The notes under the pieces: model-generated
The model's database searches: none
The model's input: only the letters and a program-made list of their open reading frames with translations
Told to the model about the DNA's origin: nothing
From: DASSBR01 sp035688265
GTDB taxonomy: Bacteria; Pseudomonadota; Gammaproteobacteria; Natronospirales; DASSBR01
DNA: 64,000 nucleotides
Direction of reading: 5' to 3'
NCBI GenBank assembly: GCA_035688265.1
Contig: DASSNE010000052.1
Location: 36,846 to 100,845, forward strand
Translations under genes and position numbers: made by a program
In this document: piece after piece, positions 55,856 through 64,000 of the stretch
Numbering within the stretch: the first letter of the stretch is position 1
Layout: each line of letters starts with the position of its first letter

Positions 55856-57019
55856 GTGAAACCAAGATACCTGCTCAGCGCCGCCGGCATTGTGGCCGCC
55901 GGCGCCATAGCGTGGCGCATCTATGCCGTGGCGGCGCCGACCGCACCGGCCGCCCGGGGCGCGCATCATGCTTTTGAAATGACCGTCGACACAATCGACG
56001 TCGGTACCCAGGCCGTGCCGCTGGTCTTCCAGGCCAACGGCCGCGCGCAGACGCGCCACAGCGTCACGGTGCGCGCCCAGGTCGGCGGCGTGCTGAAGAA
56101 GGTTTTGTTTCACGAAGGCGATCGGGTCAAGGCCGGTCAACTGCTGTTCGTCATCGATCCGGAACCGTACAAGATCAAGGTCGAGCAAGCTGACGGCAAG
56201 GTCAAGCAGGACCAGGCCAAGCTCGCCGCCGACAAGGCCAACGCCGAGCGCATGAGCAAGCTGATCGGCAACAGCTACGTCAGCCAGCAGGACTACGAAA
56301 ACGCCAGGGCACAGGTCAAGCAGGACGCGGCAACGCTCACGACGGACCAGGCGCAGCTGGACGAAGCGAAGATGCAGCTCGGCTACACGCAGATTCGCGC
56401 GCCGATTAACGGCAAGACTGGCGAGATCACCTACAAGGCCGGCAATCTGATTGATGCGAACGGTTCGACTGCCCTCGTCACCATCAACCAGATCGCACCG
56501 ATTTCGGTGCAATTCGACCTGCCGCAGGCGCAACTGCCGACGCTGCTGCACTACCGCAAGAATGGTGATATGACGGTGGCCGTGGCGGACGCTTCCGGCA
56601 AGACGATCGCGACCGACGGCAAGCTCGTCTTTATCAATAACGTGGTCGACCAGAACACCGGCACGCTGAGCCTCAAGGCGCTGTTCCCCAACGGCGGCCG
56701 GGCCATCTGGCCGGGCGAGCTGGTCACCGTCAGCCTCACGCTCGCGGTACAGAAGAACAAGCTGGTCGTACCCATGGTTGCGGTGCAGCCCGGGCAGCAG
56801 GGCAGCTACGTCTATACGGTCGATAATGGCAAGGTTGCCGTGCGCAACGTCGACGTGCTGCGCGAATACCAGGGCCTGGCGGTGATCGGCAGCGGACTCA
56901 AGCCCGGCGATCTGGTCGTTGTGCGCGTGCCGCGCGAACTCCATGAAGGGCTGCCTGTGAAGACGCACACCATCACCCTGGCGCAAGCCGTGCCGACGCT
57001 CGAACGTACCGATTCATGA
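55856..57019 (+). CDS. RND efflux adaptor (MdtA/AcrA type)
   Basis: A 387-residue periplasmic adaptor starting at GTG 55856 (MKPRYLLSAAGIVAAG), with a good AAGGTGGA site. An N-terminal signal or anchor is followed by the lipoyl halves (VRAQVGGVLKKVLFHEGDRVKAGQ and YTQIRAPINGKTGEI, each shown in part), a coiled-coil hairpin and a membrane-proximal barrel (GSGLKPGDLVVVRVP). It links the RND pump to an outer-membrane channel. The stop overlaps the pump's ATG by 4 bases. Confidence 0.92.
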   Translation: MKPRYLLSAAGIVAAGAIAWRIYAVAAPTAPAARGAHHAFEMTVDTIDVGTQAVPLVFQANGRAQTRHSVTVRAQVGGVLKKVLFHEGDRVKAGQLLFVIDPEPYKIKVEQADGKVKQDQAKLAADKANAERMSKLIGNSYVSQQDYENARAQVKQDAATLTTDQAQLDEAKMQLGYTQIRAPINGKTGEITYKAGNLIDANGSTALVTINQIAPISVQFDLPQAQLPTLLHYRKNGDMTVAVADASGKTIATDGKLVFINNVVDQNTGTLSLKALFPNGGRAIWPGELVTVSLTLAVQKNKLVVPMVAVQPGQQGSYVYTVDNGKVAVRNVDVLREYQGLAVIGSGLKPGDLVVVRVPRELHEGLPVKTHTITLAQAVPTLERTDS

Positions 57020-60000
57020 ACCTGTCGGCGCCTTTCATCAAAAGGCCGGTCATGACGACCGTGCTGATGGCGGCGATGGTGTTGTTCGGCTTCTTCGCCT
57101 ACACCAGCCTGCCCGTCAGCGAACTGCCGAAGGTCGACTTCCCGACCGTTGTCGTCTACGCCAATCTGCCAGGCGCAAATCCGCAGACGATGTCGAGCAC
57201 TGTTGCCACGCCGCTGGAGCGTTCCTTCAGCAGCATCGCCGGCGTTACCTCGATCACGTCGGTCAGTTCGACCGGCCGGACGCGAATCAGCCTGCAGTTC
57301 GATCTCGAGCGCGATATCGACGCGGCAGCGCAAGACGTGCAAACGGCGATCCAGGATGCTTCGCGCGACCTGCCTGAATCGATGCCGTCGCTGCCGACCC
57401 TGCGCAAGGTCAATCCGAACGACCACTCGATTATTTACATCGCGTTCAGCGCCAGACACCTGGCGCTGACCAAGCTCGACGAATACGCGGAAACGCGCGT
57501 TGCACAGCGCCTGTCCACGCTGCCCGGCGTCGCCGAAGTCAACGTCTGGGGCTCGAAGAAATACGCCGTACGCATCTATATCAATCCGTACGCGCTGAAT
57601 GCACGCGGTCTGTCGCTGTCACAGGTGCGCCAGGCGATTTCGACCGGCAACAGCAATCTGCCGGCCGGTACGATCAGCGGCGGACTGCGCGACTACACCG
57701 TGCGCGCCGAGGGTCAGCTGACGAGCGCCAAGCAGTACAACAACCTCGTACTGGCTTACAACAACGGCGCGCCGATCCGCCTCGACGATGTTGGCCATGC
57801 ATTCGACAGCGTCGAGGAGAACAAGCAGGAAACAACTTACAACGGCGGCACGTCGATCGTGCTGTCGGTGCAGCGTCAGCCAGGCGCCAACACGGTCAAG
57901 GTCGCGCAGGAAGTACGCGACATTCTGCCGGCGCTGGAAAAACAGGCGCCGGGCGGCGCGAAGCTCAACGTAATCTACGATCGCTCGCGCTTCATCAACG
58001 CCTCAATCCACGATGTCAGCTTCACGCTGCTGCTCGCGATCGCGCTGGTGATCGTGGTGATATTCCTGTTCCTGCGCAATGGCCGCGCAACGCTGGTCAG
58101 CGCATTGGCGCTGCCGACCTCGCTGGTCGGCACGTTCGCGCTGATGTACCTGTTCGGCTTCGGCCTGAACAACCTGACACTGATGGCGCTGACGCTGGCG
58201 GTCGGCTTCGTCGTCGATGACGCGATCGTGGTGCAGGAAAACATTGTCCGCTACATGGAGATGGGCCACCCGCCGCTCAAGGCGGCGATGCTCGGCAGCA
58301 GGGAAATCAGCTTTACTGTGCTGTCGATGACCCTGTCGCTGGTCGCGGTGTTCATCCCGATCCTGTTCATGGGTGGCGTCGTCGGCCGGCTGTTCAGCGA
58401 ATTCGCAATCACCATTGCGATCGCGATTCTGCTTTCCGGCGTCGTGTCGCTGACGCTGACGCCGATGTTGTCCGGCCGCGTGCTGCGCCCGATCGTCCAA
58501 CACGGCCGCTTCTATCAGATGGGCGAGCGGCTGTTCGACCGCCTTCGCGATGCCTACGTGCGCACACTGAGCTATTCAGTGCATCATTGGCGCGCCACGC
58601 TCGGCGTCGCCGCGATCCTGTTCGGCGCGACCGCATTCCTGTTTGTGATGGTGCCGAAGGGATTCATTCCGACCGAAGATTCGGGCGTCATCTACGGTTT
58701 CGTGCGCGGGCCGGAAGGCATGACCTTTCCTGAAATGCAGGTGCACCAGCGCCAGTTGACCAAGCTGATCCAGCACACGCCCGGCGTCGAAGGCGTGATG
58801 TCGAGCGTCGGCCAGGGCCGCGGCGGCACGTCCGGCGAAAGCACCGGTTTCATGATGATCGGCCTCGCACCTCACAACCAGCGGCCCGATGCCGAAACGA
58901 TCATCCGGAACCTGCGCCGCGAGGCCATGAAGGTCGGCAGCATCGAGGCGTTCTTCAGCATTCCAACCGCTATCAACGTCGGCACCGGCCACGGCAACAG
59001 CCCGTACGACTACGTCCTGCAGGGCTCGGACCTCGCGACCCTGCAGAATGTCGCGCAGGAGCTGCAAAAGAAGGCAGCGCAAATCCCCGGCATTACCGAC
59101 CTCGACACCGACCTGCAGTTACGCCAGCCGCAGATCAATGTTCATATCGAGCGCAGCAAGGCATCGGCGCTGGGAGTAAACCCGGCCGACATTCAAAATA
59201 CGCTGTACAGTGCGTTCGGCGGTCAGCGTGTCAGCCAGATTTATGGCGAGACCGACGAGTACGAAGTTCTGATGGAACTCGCGCCACAGTTCCAGCGTAG
59301 CATCAACGCGCTCGACGCGCTGTACGTGCCGTCGCGCAGCGGCACGCTGGTACCGCTGTCGAGTGTCGCGCAGATCGAGCCCGGCGTGGGCCCGCTCGAA
59401 ATCAGCCATTACGACGAACTGCCGTCGGTAACGCTGTCGTTCAACACCAAGCCGGGCGTCTCGCTCGGCGAAGTCACGGCGCCGCTCCTCGACATCGCGT
59501 CCACCATTCTTCCCAGCGGCGTGACCGGCACCTTCGCCGGCAACGCGCAGGTCTTCCAGGAATCGATGCACACCCTGCCGATCCTGCTGTTGATCACGGT
59601 GTTGGTGATCTACATGGTGCTCGCGATTCTGTACGAGCACTTCATCCACCCGGTGACGATCCTGACGGCGCTGCCGCTGGCGATCTTCGGTGCGCTGATT
59701 GCACTGCTGATTATGAACCAGGTGCTCAACCTGTTCAGCTTCGTCGGCCTGATCCTGCTCGTCGGCCTGGTGAAGAAAAACGGCATCATCATGATCGACT
59801 TCGCGCTGCATGCGCGCCGCAACCAGGGGCTGGACGCCGAAGACGCGATCATCGAAGCCTGCCGCATCCGTTTCCGCCCGATCCTGATGACGTCGGTCGC
59901 AGCCATCCTCGGCACGTTGCCGATCGCGATCGGTTTCGGCGTCGGCGCCGAAGCACGCCGCCCGCTCGGCATAGCCGCAGTCGGCGGCCTGATCTTCGCC

Positions 60001-60147
60001 CAGTTCCTGACGCTCTACATCACGCCGGCGTTCTACGTGGCGATGGAAAAGCTGAGCCAGAAGTGGCGCGGGGAAAAGCGCGATGAAGTGGAAGAAGCGA
60101 GTACGACAACAGCGCCGCGTCAGATCGAATCGAGCAGAACGGCTTAG
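57016..60147 (+). CDS. RND multidrug efflux pump (MdtB/C-like HAE1)
   Basis: A 1043-residue inner-membrane proton/drug antiporter. The expected layout of 12 helices and two large periplasmic loops is present. The proton-relay acidic pair is in GFVVDDAIVVQENI, and Lys lies in the later helix VGLVKKNGIIMIDFAL. The opening FIKRPVMTTVLMAAM and the motif PxEDxGxIYGFVRGPEG follow HAE1/MdtBC members. Length is normal. It acts with the adaptor just upstream; the outer-membrane partner is not in this operon. The 74-bp gap to the convergent EAL gene includes part of a dispersed element. Confidence 0.95.
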   Translation: MNLSAPFIKRPVMTTVLMAAMVLFGFFAYTSLPVSELPKVDFPTVVVYANLPGANPQTMSSTVATPLERSFSSIAGVTSITSVSSTGRTRISLQFDLERDIDAAAQDVQTAIQDASRDLPESMPSLPTLRKVNPNDHSIIYIAFSARHLALTKLDEYAETRVAQRLSTLPGVAEVNVWGSKKYAVRIYINPYALNARGLSLSQVRQAISTGNSNLPAGTISGGLRDYTVRAEGQLTSAKQYNNLVLAYNNGAPIRLDDVGHAFDSVEENKQETTYNGGTSIVLSVQRQPGANTVKVAQEVRDILPALEKQAPGGAKLNVIYDRSRFINASIHDVSFTLLLAIALVIVVIFLFLRNGRATLVSALALPTSLVGTFALMYLFGFGLNNLTLMALTLAVGFVVDDAIVVQENIVRYMEMGHPPLKAAMLGSREISFTVLSMTLSLVAVFIPILFMGGVVGRLFSEFAITIAIAILLSGVVSLTLTPMLSGRVLRPIVQHGRFYQMGERLFDRLRDAYVRTLSYSVHHWRATLGVAAILFGATAFLFVMVPKGFIPTEDSGVIYGFVRGPEGMTFPEMQVHQRQLTKLIQHTPGVEGVMSSVGQGRGGTSGESTGFMMIGLAPHNQRPDAETIIRNLRREAMKVGSIEAFFSIPTAINVGTGHGNSPYDYVLQGSDLATLQNVAQELQKKAAQIPGITDLDTDLQLRQPQINVHIERSKASALGVNPADIQNTLYSAFGGQRVSQIYGETDEYEVLMELAPQFQRSINALDALYVPSRSGTLVPLSSVAQIEPGVGPLEISHYDELPSVTLSFNTKPGVSLGEVTAPLLDIASTILPSGVTGTFAGNAQVFQESMHTLPILLLITVLVIYMVLAILYEHFIHPVTILTALPLAIFGALIALLIMNQVLNLFSFVGLILLVGLVKKNGIIMIDFALHARRNQGLDAEDAIIEACRIRFRPILMTSVAAILGTLPIAIGFGVGAEARRPLGIAAVGGLIFAQFLTLYITPAFYVAMEKLSQKWRGEKRDEVEEASTTTAPRQIESSRTA

Positions 60148-60200
60148 GCGGGAGTGGCAACGTTACGCATGACGCAAGGGGCGGCGGCCCGGTACCTCCT

Positions 60201-60232
60201 CTCAGGGACGCCGGGAAGGAGCTACCCCACCG
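60201..60232 (-). repeat. 32-bp element, copy A
   Basis: Read on the minus strand it begins CGGTGGGGTAGCTCCTTCC and ends TCCCTGAG. It matches copy B (63958-63989) at 27 of 32 positions without gaps and faces the opposite way. It overlaps the last codons of the EAL gene. AGGGGCGG upstream can pair with CCGCCCCT across it. Confidence 0.7.
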
Positions 60233-62006
60233 CCCCTGCGGCAACCCTCCGCTCACGAAGCCAACGCCGCAAGTCGACCTCCGGCATCGGCTTGGCATAC
60301 AAGTACCCTTGCCCCACCGCCACGTCGAGTGAAGTCACGTACTGCGCCTCGGCTTCGGTTTCGATGCCCTCGGCAACGGTGTCCAGGCCGAAATTTCGCG
60401 CCAGCAGGATGATCGTGCGGATAATCGCCGCATTGGTATCGTTGGTGTCGACATCCTTGACGAACGCCTTGTCGATTTTGAGGGACGTGACCGGTAGCTG
60501 GTGAAGATAGCTGAGCGACGAATAGCCGGTGCCGAAATCGTCCACCGCGATGTCGATGCCGCGCTGGCGCAGCCGATTCAGCTTGTCGAGCGACTTGCCG
60601 CTGATTTCGAATAATGCCGTTTCGGTCAATTCGAGTTCCAGCGCCGTCGAAGGAATCCGGAAGCGGTCCAGAGTATCTTCGACGACATCGGCAAAGTCGT
60701 CGGCGCGCACGTCTTCCGCGGAAACGTTCACCGCGATCCGATCCACACCAACGCCCTGTTCGCGCCAGCGATGTACGGCCGCGCAGGCTTCCGCCAGAAC
60801 CCATCGATCGATGTCGCAGATCAGGCCGGTCGCTTCCGCAACCTCCATGAAATCCAGCGGCGGTACCAATTGGCCGCCCGGCAAGCGCCAGCGCACCAAT
60901 GCTTCCACCGCGACCAGCTTGCGGTCGCCGAGGCGCAACTGCGGCTGGTACCACAGCTCGAACTGGTTATGTTCCAGGGCCTCGTGCAACCGCGATTCGG
61001 TTCGAATAAACCGGAGTGCCTTGTCCTGATCGCTCTTTGAATAGAACATTGGTCCTGCATCGACGGCACCGGCCAGCGCGCTGATCGCGCAGTCGAGAAC
61101 GTCCGAAGCATCCGAGGCATCCTGCGGGTAGCCGCCAATGCCGACGCGCGGCGACACGCGGATGCTTTCGCCGTCCACCTTGATCGGCTCTTCGGCGAGG
61201 CGCCGGATCCGGCCGCAGACTTCAAGGACGCCGTCCATCGGCAGCCCCACCGGATGGATCAGGCCCCATTTTTCCGCACCCAGTTGCGCCAGTGGCACGT
61301 CGGGGCCCAGCAGTTCACGCATCCGCTTGGCACAGAAGGCCGCCGCGCGGTCGAAGCCCTGGTGGCCGAGCGATGTCAGCACGTGCGCCAGCGGCACATG
61401 AACTACCGTGACGTACAGTGGCTTGTTCAGCACCGTGGCGTCGAGAATGGCGCTGGTCAGCCGATCCATGAACAGGTTCAGGTTGGGCAGGCCGGAGAGG
61501 CGGTCGTGATTGACAACGAAGGCCAGCCGCGACCGCTGCGTCAGCGCCAGGTGGCGGGCGCGAAACAGCATCGCGACGCGCTCCATGAATTCGCCGCGGT
61601 CGATCGGCGTCAGGACGAACTCGTCGATCGTATCCCAGAACAGCCGCAGCCGCCGGCGCAGGTCGCGCCGCGACGCGATCAGAATGACCGGCAGGAAGGT
61701 CGGCTCCTCGCGCAGCTTGGCGTCGATCAACTGACGATGCCAGCGACGGAAGCCGGCCGCATCGACGATGGCCAGATCGAACGGCTCGCTCGGAAAATGT
61801 CCGTCGTGCGGCAACAGCACCTGGTGCAGTTCCCGCAGGTGTCCGGCCAATTGTTCGCGGTTGCCGCCCGGCTCCACCAGAAGGAGAATGCGCCCTCCGG
61901 TCGCCTCCGGGACGTGCTCATCGGTTTCGTCGGCCCGGCTTCCGGCTTCGTAGGCGGAACCGCGCCAGGCGATCTGGGCAATTTGCTTCAGCTTTTCTGC
62001 GTACAT
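60222..62006 (-). CDS. EAL-domain c-di-GMP phosphodiesterase with degenerate REC and GGDEF
   Basis: A 594-residue protein from ATG 62006. The N-terminal part resembles a worn receiver (LLLVEPGGNREQLAGHL). A GGDEF domain follows, but its signature reads GAEKWG, so it should not make c-di-GMP. The EAL domain is complete: VAVEALVRW near 368, NVSAEDV, ELTE, DDFGTGYSSL, KIDKAFVKD and AEGIET. It therefore probably hydrolyses c-di-GMP, with the GGDEF remnant regulating. It overlaps the receiver gene by 19 bases. Confidence 0.92.
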   Translation of the reverse strand: MYAEKLKQIAQIAWRGSAYEAGSRADETDEHVPEATGGRILLLVEPGGNREQLAGHLRELHQVLLPHDGHFPSEPFDLAIVDAAGFRRWHRQLIDAKLREEPTFLPVILIASRRDLRRRLRLFWDTIDEFVLTPIDRGEFMERVAMLFRARHLALTQRSRLAFVVNHDRLSGLPNLNLFMDRLTSAILDATVLNKPLYVTVVHVPLAHVLTSLGHQGFDRAAAFCAKRMRELLGPDVPLAQLGAEKWGLIHPVGLPMDGVLEVCGRIRRLAEEPIKVDGESIRVSPRVGIGGYPQDASDASDVLDCAISALAGAVDAGPMFYSKSDQDKALRFIRTESRLHEALEHNQFELWYQPQLRLGDRKLVAVEALVRWRLPGGQLVPPLDFMEVAEATGLICDIDRWVLAEACAAVHRWREQGVGVDRIAVNVSAEDVRADDFADVVEDTLDRFRIPSTALELELTETALFEISGKSLDKLNRLRQRGIDIAVDDFGTGYSSLSYLHQLPVTSLKIDKAFVKDVDTNDTNAAIIRTIILLARNFGLDTVAEGIETEAEAQYVTSLDVAVGQGYLYAKPMPEVDLRRWLRERRVAAGAVG

Positions 62007-62395
62007 CGCCGTTCCTCCCCGCCATCGGTCGAGCCGCGCTGCATCAGGTCGTACATCAACTGCTGCAGCAGGCTCTTGCCCACCGGCTTTTCGAGATAAT
62101 GGGCCGCACCGAAGAACCCGCCGGTTACGCCGGCAGCGGCCCCGCGTGCGGCCGTCAGGACGATAAACGGCAGCTTGCGGCTGCGCAGGATGTCGCACAG
62201 CGAGCCCGCCCGCGGTCCGAAATCGGCGGCGTCCACCACGGCCACGCCGGGGCCGCCGTCAAGGGCGCACTCAAGCGCGGTTTCATCGTCCACGGCCACA
62301 CAGGCGGCGCCCAATGGCGCCAGTGCTCCCTCGGTCGCACGCACATTGCCGGGACGCTTCATGACCAGAATGATTCTGGCCAGGCCCGCGGTCAT
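61988..62395 (-). CDS. Stand-alone receiver-like protein
   Basis: A 135-residue single-domain receiver. The phospho-acceptor is probably Asp55 (VAVVDAADF), with Thr in FIVLTAARG and Lys in YLEKPVGK. The usual acidic pair near the N-terminus is replaced (ARIILVMKRPGN), so phosphorylation, which needs Mg, may be weak or absent. Its ATG shares a base with the stop of the KaiC-like gene (TAATG), and its end overlaps the EAL gene, so the three proteins are made together. Confidence 0.8.
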   Translation of the reverse strand: MTAGLARIILVMKRPGNVRATEGALAPLGAACVAVDDETALECALDGGPGVAVVDAADFGPRAGSLCDILRSRKLPFIVLTAARGAAAGVTGGFFGAAHYLEKPVGKSLLQQLMYDLMQRGSTDGGEERRCTQKS

Positions 62396-63858
62396 TACGC
62401 AGTGTCTCCGATGCCTTCCTCCACTGTCGGCGTGCCGATCAGCACGCCGCGCAGGCCACTCACCGGCTCCCCGATAGTGAGCGCCTGCGGCCCGATCCTG
62501 AACGTGTACAAACAACTGTCAAAGCTGCTGAGGCGCTTTTTGAGCACGCCCATTACCTTCTGCAGTTCCCCGTCAACCTCCATGTAGCGGAGAAAAACGA
62601 CGTTGTCCGAGAGGTAGCTGATGCCGCGCTCGGAGACGCGGAAATGCCCCATCATCATTTCGGTCTCGTTGATCAGCACCACCGAGACGCCGATCCGCGC
62701 CAGACTCTTGGCGAAGGCGTGCAGGCGCTCCTTGATGTCCTCGTCGCCGTCGAGGGCCAGCTCGAGACCGGCGACGCTGTCGAGAATCACCAGTTCGACC
62801 TGGTCATCCTCGACATGCCGTCGCACGCGGTTGGCGAATTCGTCGGCGAGGTAGCGCATCGGCTCGACCTGCTCGATCAGCACGCGCCCATCTTCGTACG
62901 CCTCGGCCAGCTCGATTCGCAGCGCCTTCGATCGGCGCATGAAAGTCGCCACCTCCTCCTCGAACAGGAAAATCGCGGAACGCCGGCCCTGCCGGGCCGC
63001 TTCGGCCGCGAACAGCGACGCCATCGTCGATTTGCCGACGCCGGACGGACCGGTAATCAGCGAGACCGTCCCGGCTTCGATCCCGCCGCCCAGAATGGCA
63101 TCGAGCCGGTCCACGCCACTGCGCCAGCGCCAGCGTTCTTCATCGGCCAGCTTCGACTTCGGCGGCAACTGCGTAACGAATACGTTGAGTCCGTCACTGC
63201 CGGCCCGCATCTGATGCGTGCCGCGCCGAAATGCGCTGCCACGGAACTTGGTCACGCGCACCGAGGCACTCTTCGCGCCGGCTTCGAAGCTGATGACGCC
63301 GTCCGCCATGAACTGCAGATCGTCGTCCGGAAATTCCGTCGTGCTTTCGGAGGAAAAAAGCACCGTCGCGCCCTGACCCGTCAGGTAGCGCAACAGAGAC
63401 AGCACCTGCTTGCGGTACTGGAAGATATCGGCGGACAGAAAGCGCAACTGACTCAGAGAATCGATGAACACGCGCCCCGGCGAATACTGTTCGACAGCCT
63501 CGATGACAGCCCGAGCCAGCGGCTCCTGCTCGACATCGGCGGCGGCAAAAACATCGTAACCCTGCTGGTCGGTAAAGAAATGCTCGTCGGGCGCGAGGCT
63601 GAGAAAGGTGATGGCCCCGACATCGATCCCCACCGTCTGCGCATTGTTGCGAAGCTGCGCCTCGGATTCCTGGAAGCCGATGAACAGGGCCGGCGATTCG
63701 CTGTCCGGTACAGACAGGAAATGCAGCCCAAGCGTGGTCTTGCCCCTGCCGGGACCACCGCGAACGAGGTAGGCGCGCCGGCCAATCAGGCCGCCGTCGA
63801 GAATCTCGTCAAGCCCCGCAACCCCCACGGAAACGCGTTCCAACCCTTCAGCTCCCAT
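62395..63858 (-). CDS. KaiC-like double RecA ATPase
   Basis: A 487-residue protein of two KaiC/RadA-type domains. Walker A motifs are GGPGRGKT near 34-41 and GPSGVGKS near 270-277; Walker B strands are GRVFIDSLSQL and VELVILDSVAGL. The start at ATG 63858 (MGAEGLERVSVG) has GGGAGAG ahead. It differs from clock KaiC in lacking KaiA/KaiB partner genes here. Such non-clock KaiC-like proteins often work in signalling with histidine kinases or receivers. It heads the operon with the receiver and the EAL gene. Confidence 0.9.
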   Translation of the reverse strand: MGAEGLERVSVGVAGLDEILDGGLIGRRAYLVRGGPGRGKTTLGLHFLSVPDSESPALFIGFQESEAQLRNNAQTVGIDVGAITFLSLAPDEHFFTDQQGYDVFAAADVEQEPLARAVIEAVEQYSPGRVFIDSLSQLRFLSADIFQYRKQVLSLLRYLTGQGATVLFSSESTTEFPDDDLQFMADGVISFEAGAKSASVRVTKFRGSAFRRGTHQMRAGSDGLNVFVTQLPPKSKLADEERWRWRSGVDRLDAILGGGIEAGTVSLITGPSGVGKSTMASLFAAEAARQGRRSAIFLFEEEVATFMRRSKALRIELAEAYEDGRVLIEQVEPMRYLADEFANRVRRHVEDDQVELVILDSVAGLELALDGDEDIKERLHAFAKSLARIGVSVVLINETEMMMGHFRVSERGISYLSDNVVFLRYMEVDGELQKVMGVLKKRLSSFDSCLYTFRIGPQALTIGEPVSGLRGVLIGTPTVEEGIGDTA

Positions 63859-63957
63859 ACGCTCTCCCAAAGGTTCTTTGCAGCATTTTAACACCGCAAC
63901 ACGCCAACGCTATCAACCGCTTGTCACCCCACTCAGACCCACCGTAACGTTTCGAGG

Positions 63958-63989
63958 CGGTGGGGTAGCTTCTTCCGAGAGTCTCTGAG
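63958..63989 (+). repeat. 32-bp element, copy B
   Basis: It begins CGGTGGGGTAGCTTCTTCC and ends TCTCTGAG, matching copy A at 27 of 32 positions. On this strand CCCACCG (63938-63944) pairs with CGGTGGG (63958-63964), and CTCAGA (63932-63937) with TCTGAG (63984-63989), giving a nested fold about 100 bases upstream of the KaiC-like start. Confidence 0.7.
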
Positions 63990-64000
63990 GACAGGGATGT

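Noticed and set aside
62644..63891. Plus-strand frame of 415 codons opposite the KaiC-like gene
   Set aside because: It is antisense to a gene with both Walker motifs intact; its translation is Arg/His-rich and has no family features.

Overview
The window looks like the chromosome of a GC-rich Gram-negative bacterium, most likely a proteobacterium and perhaps a gammaproteobacterium of the Xanthomonadales/Nevskiales kind. That placement is inferred from gene content (TolC, RND and EmrAB efflux, a lipobox lipoprotein, sigma-54 control, AcnA, NtrYX-like two-component genes). No rRNA or tRNA gene, CRISPR array or insertion sequence was recognised.

Layout. (1) 1-9300: accessory DNA. A partial HTH gene is followed by a decayed mnmA relic, a HEPN/MauJ-like gene, a restriction-modification operon (two methylase genes, the second split by a frameshift, then a GIY-YIG/helicase subunit), and an unrecognised 538-residue protein with a C-terminal membrane anchor. 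This resembles a defence island. (2) 9300-15250: small metabolic genes (two alpha/beta-hydrolase-fold proteins, a YdeI/DUF1905 protein), aconitase acnA, a Phd/ParE-type toxin-antitoxin pair and two cupins. (3) 14831-46381: the centrepiece, a minus-strand locus of about 31 kb. It encodes one membrane-fusion protein, one MacB/LolD-type ATPase, eleven tandem paralogous permeases of about 800 residues (FtsX/MacB-PCD architecture, resembling the acidobacterial ADOP family), one TolC and two terminal cupins. The tenth permease has lost about 130 N-terminal codons where a vapBC module now sits.

(4) 46331-49660: control region and regulators. Two perfect sigma-54 promoters (-24/-12) both face the array. 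Each lies about 100 bp from its own copy of a 35-bp palindrome. A divergent NtrC-type activator and NtrY-type kinase follow. The simplest reading is that the activator binds both palindromes, firing the export locus and possibly a small basic cysteine-containing ORF between the two promoters.

(5) 49667-60147: a lipoprotein, a sulfurtransferase, a secreted protein, an SDR, then a drug-efflux operon: MarR with twin operators, a hairpin terminator, EmrA, EmrB, a universal stress protein and an RND adaptor/pump pair. (6) 60201-63989: a KaiC-like ATPase / receiver / EAL operon flanked by outward-facing inverted copies of a 32-bp element.

The best candidate for an undescribed system is the sigma-54-controlled tandem permease array: many permeases with divergent periplasmic domains that appear to share one ATPase, one adaptor and one TolC.
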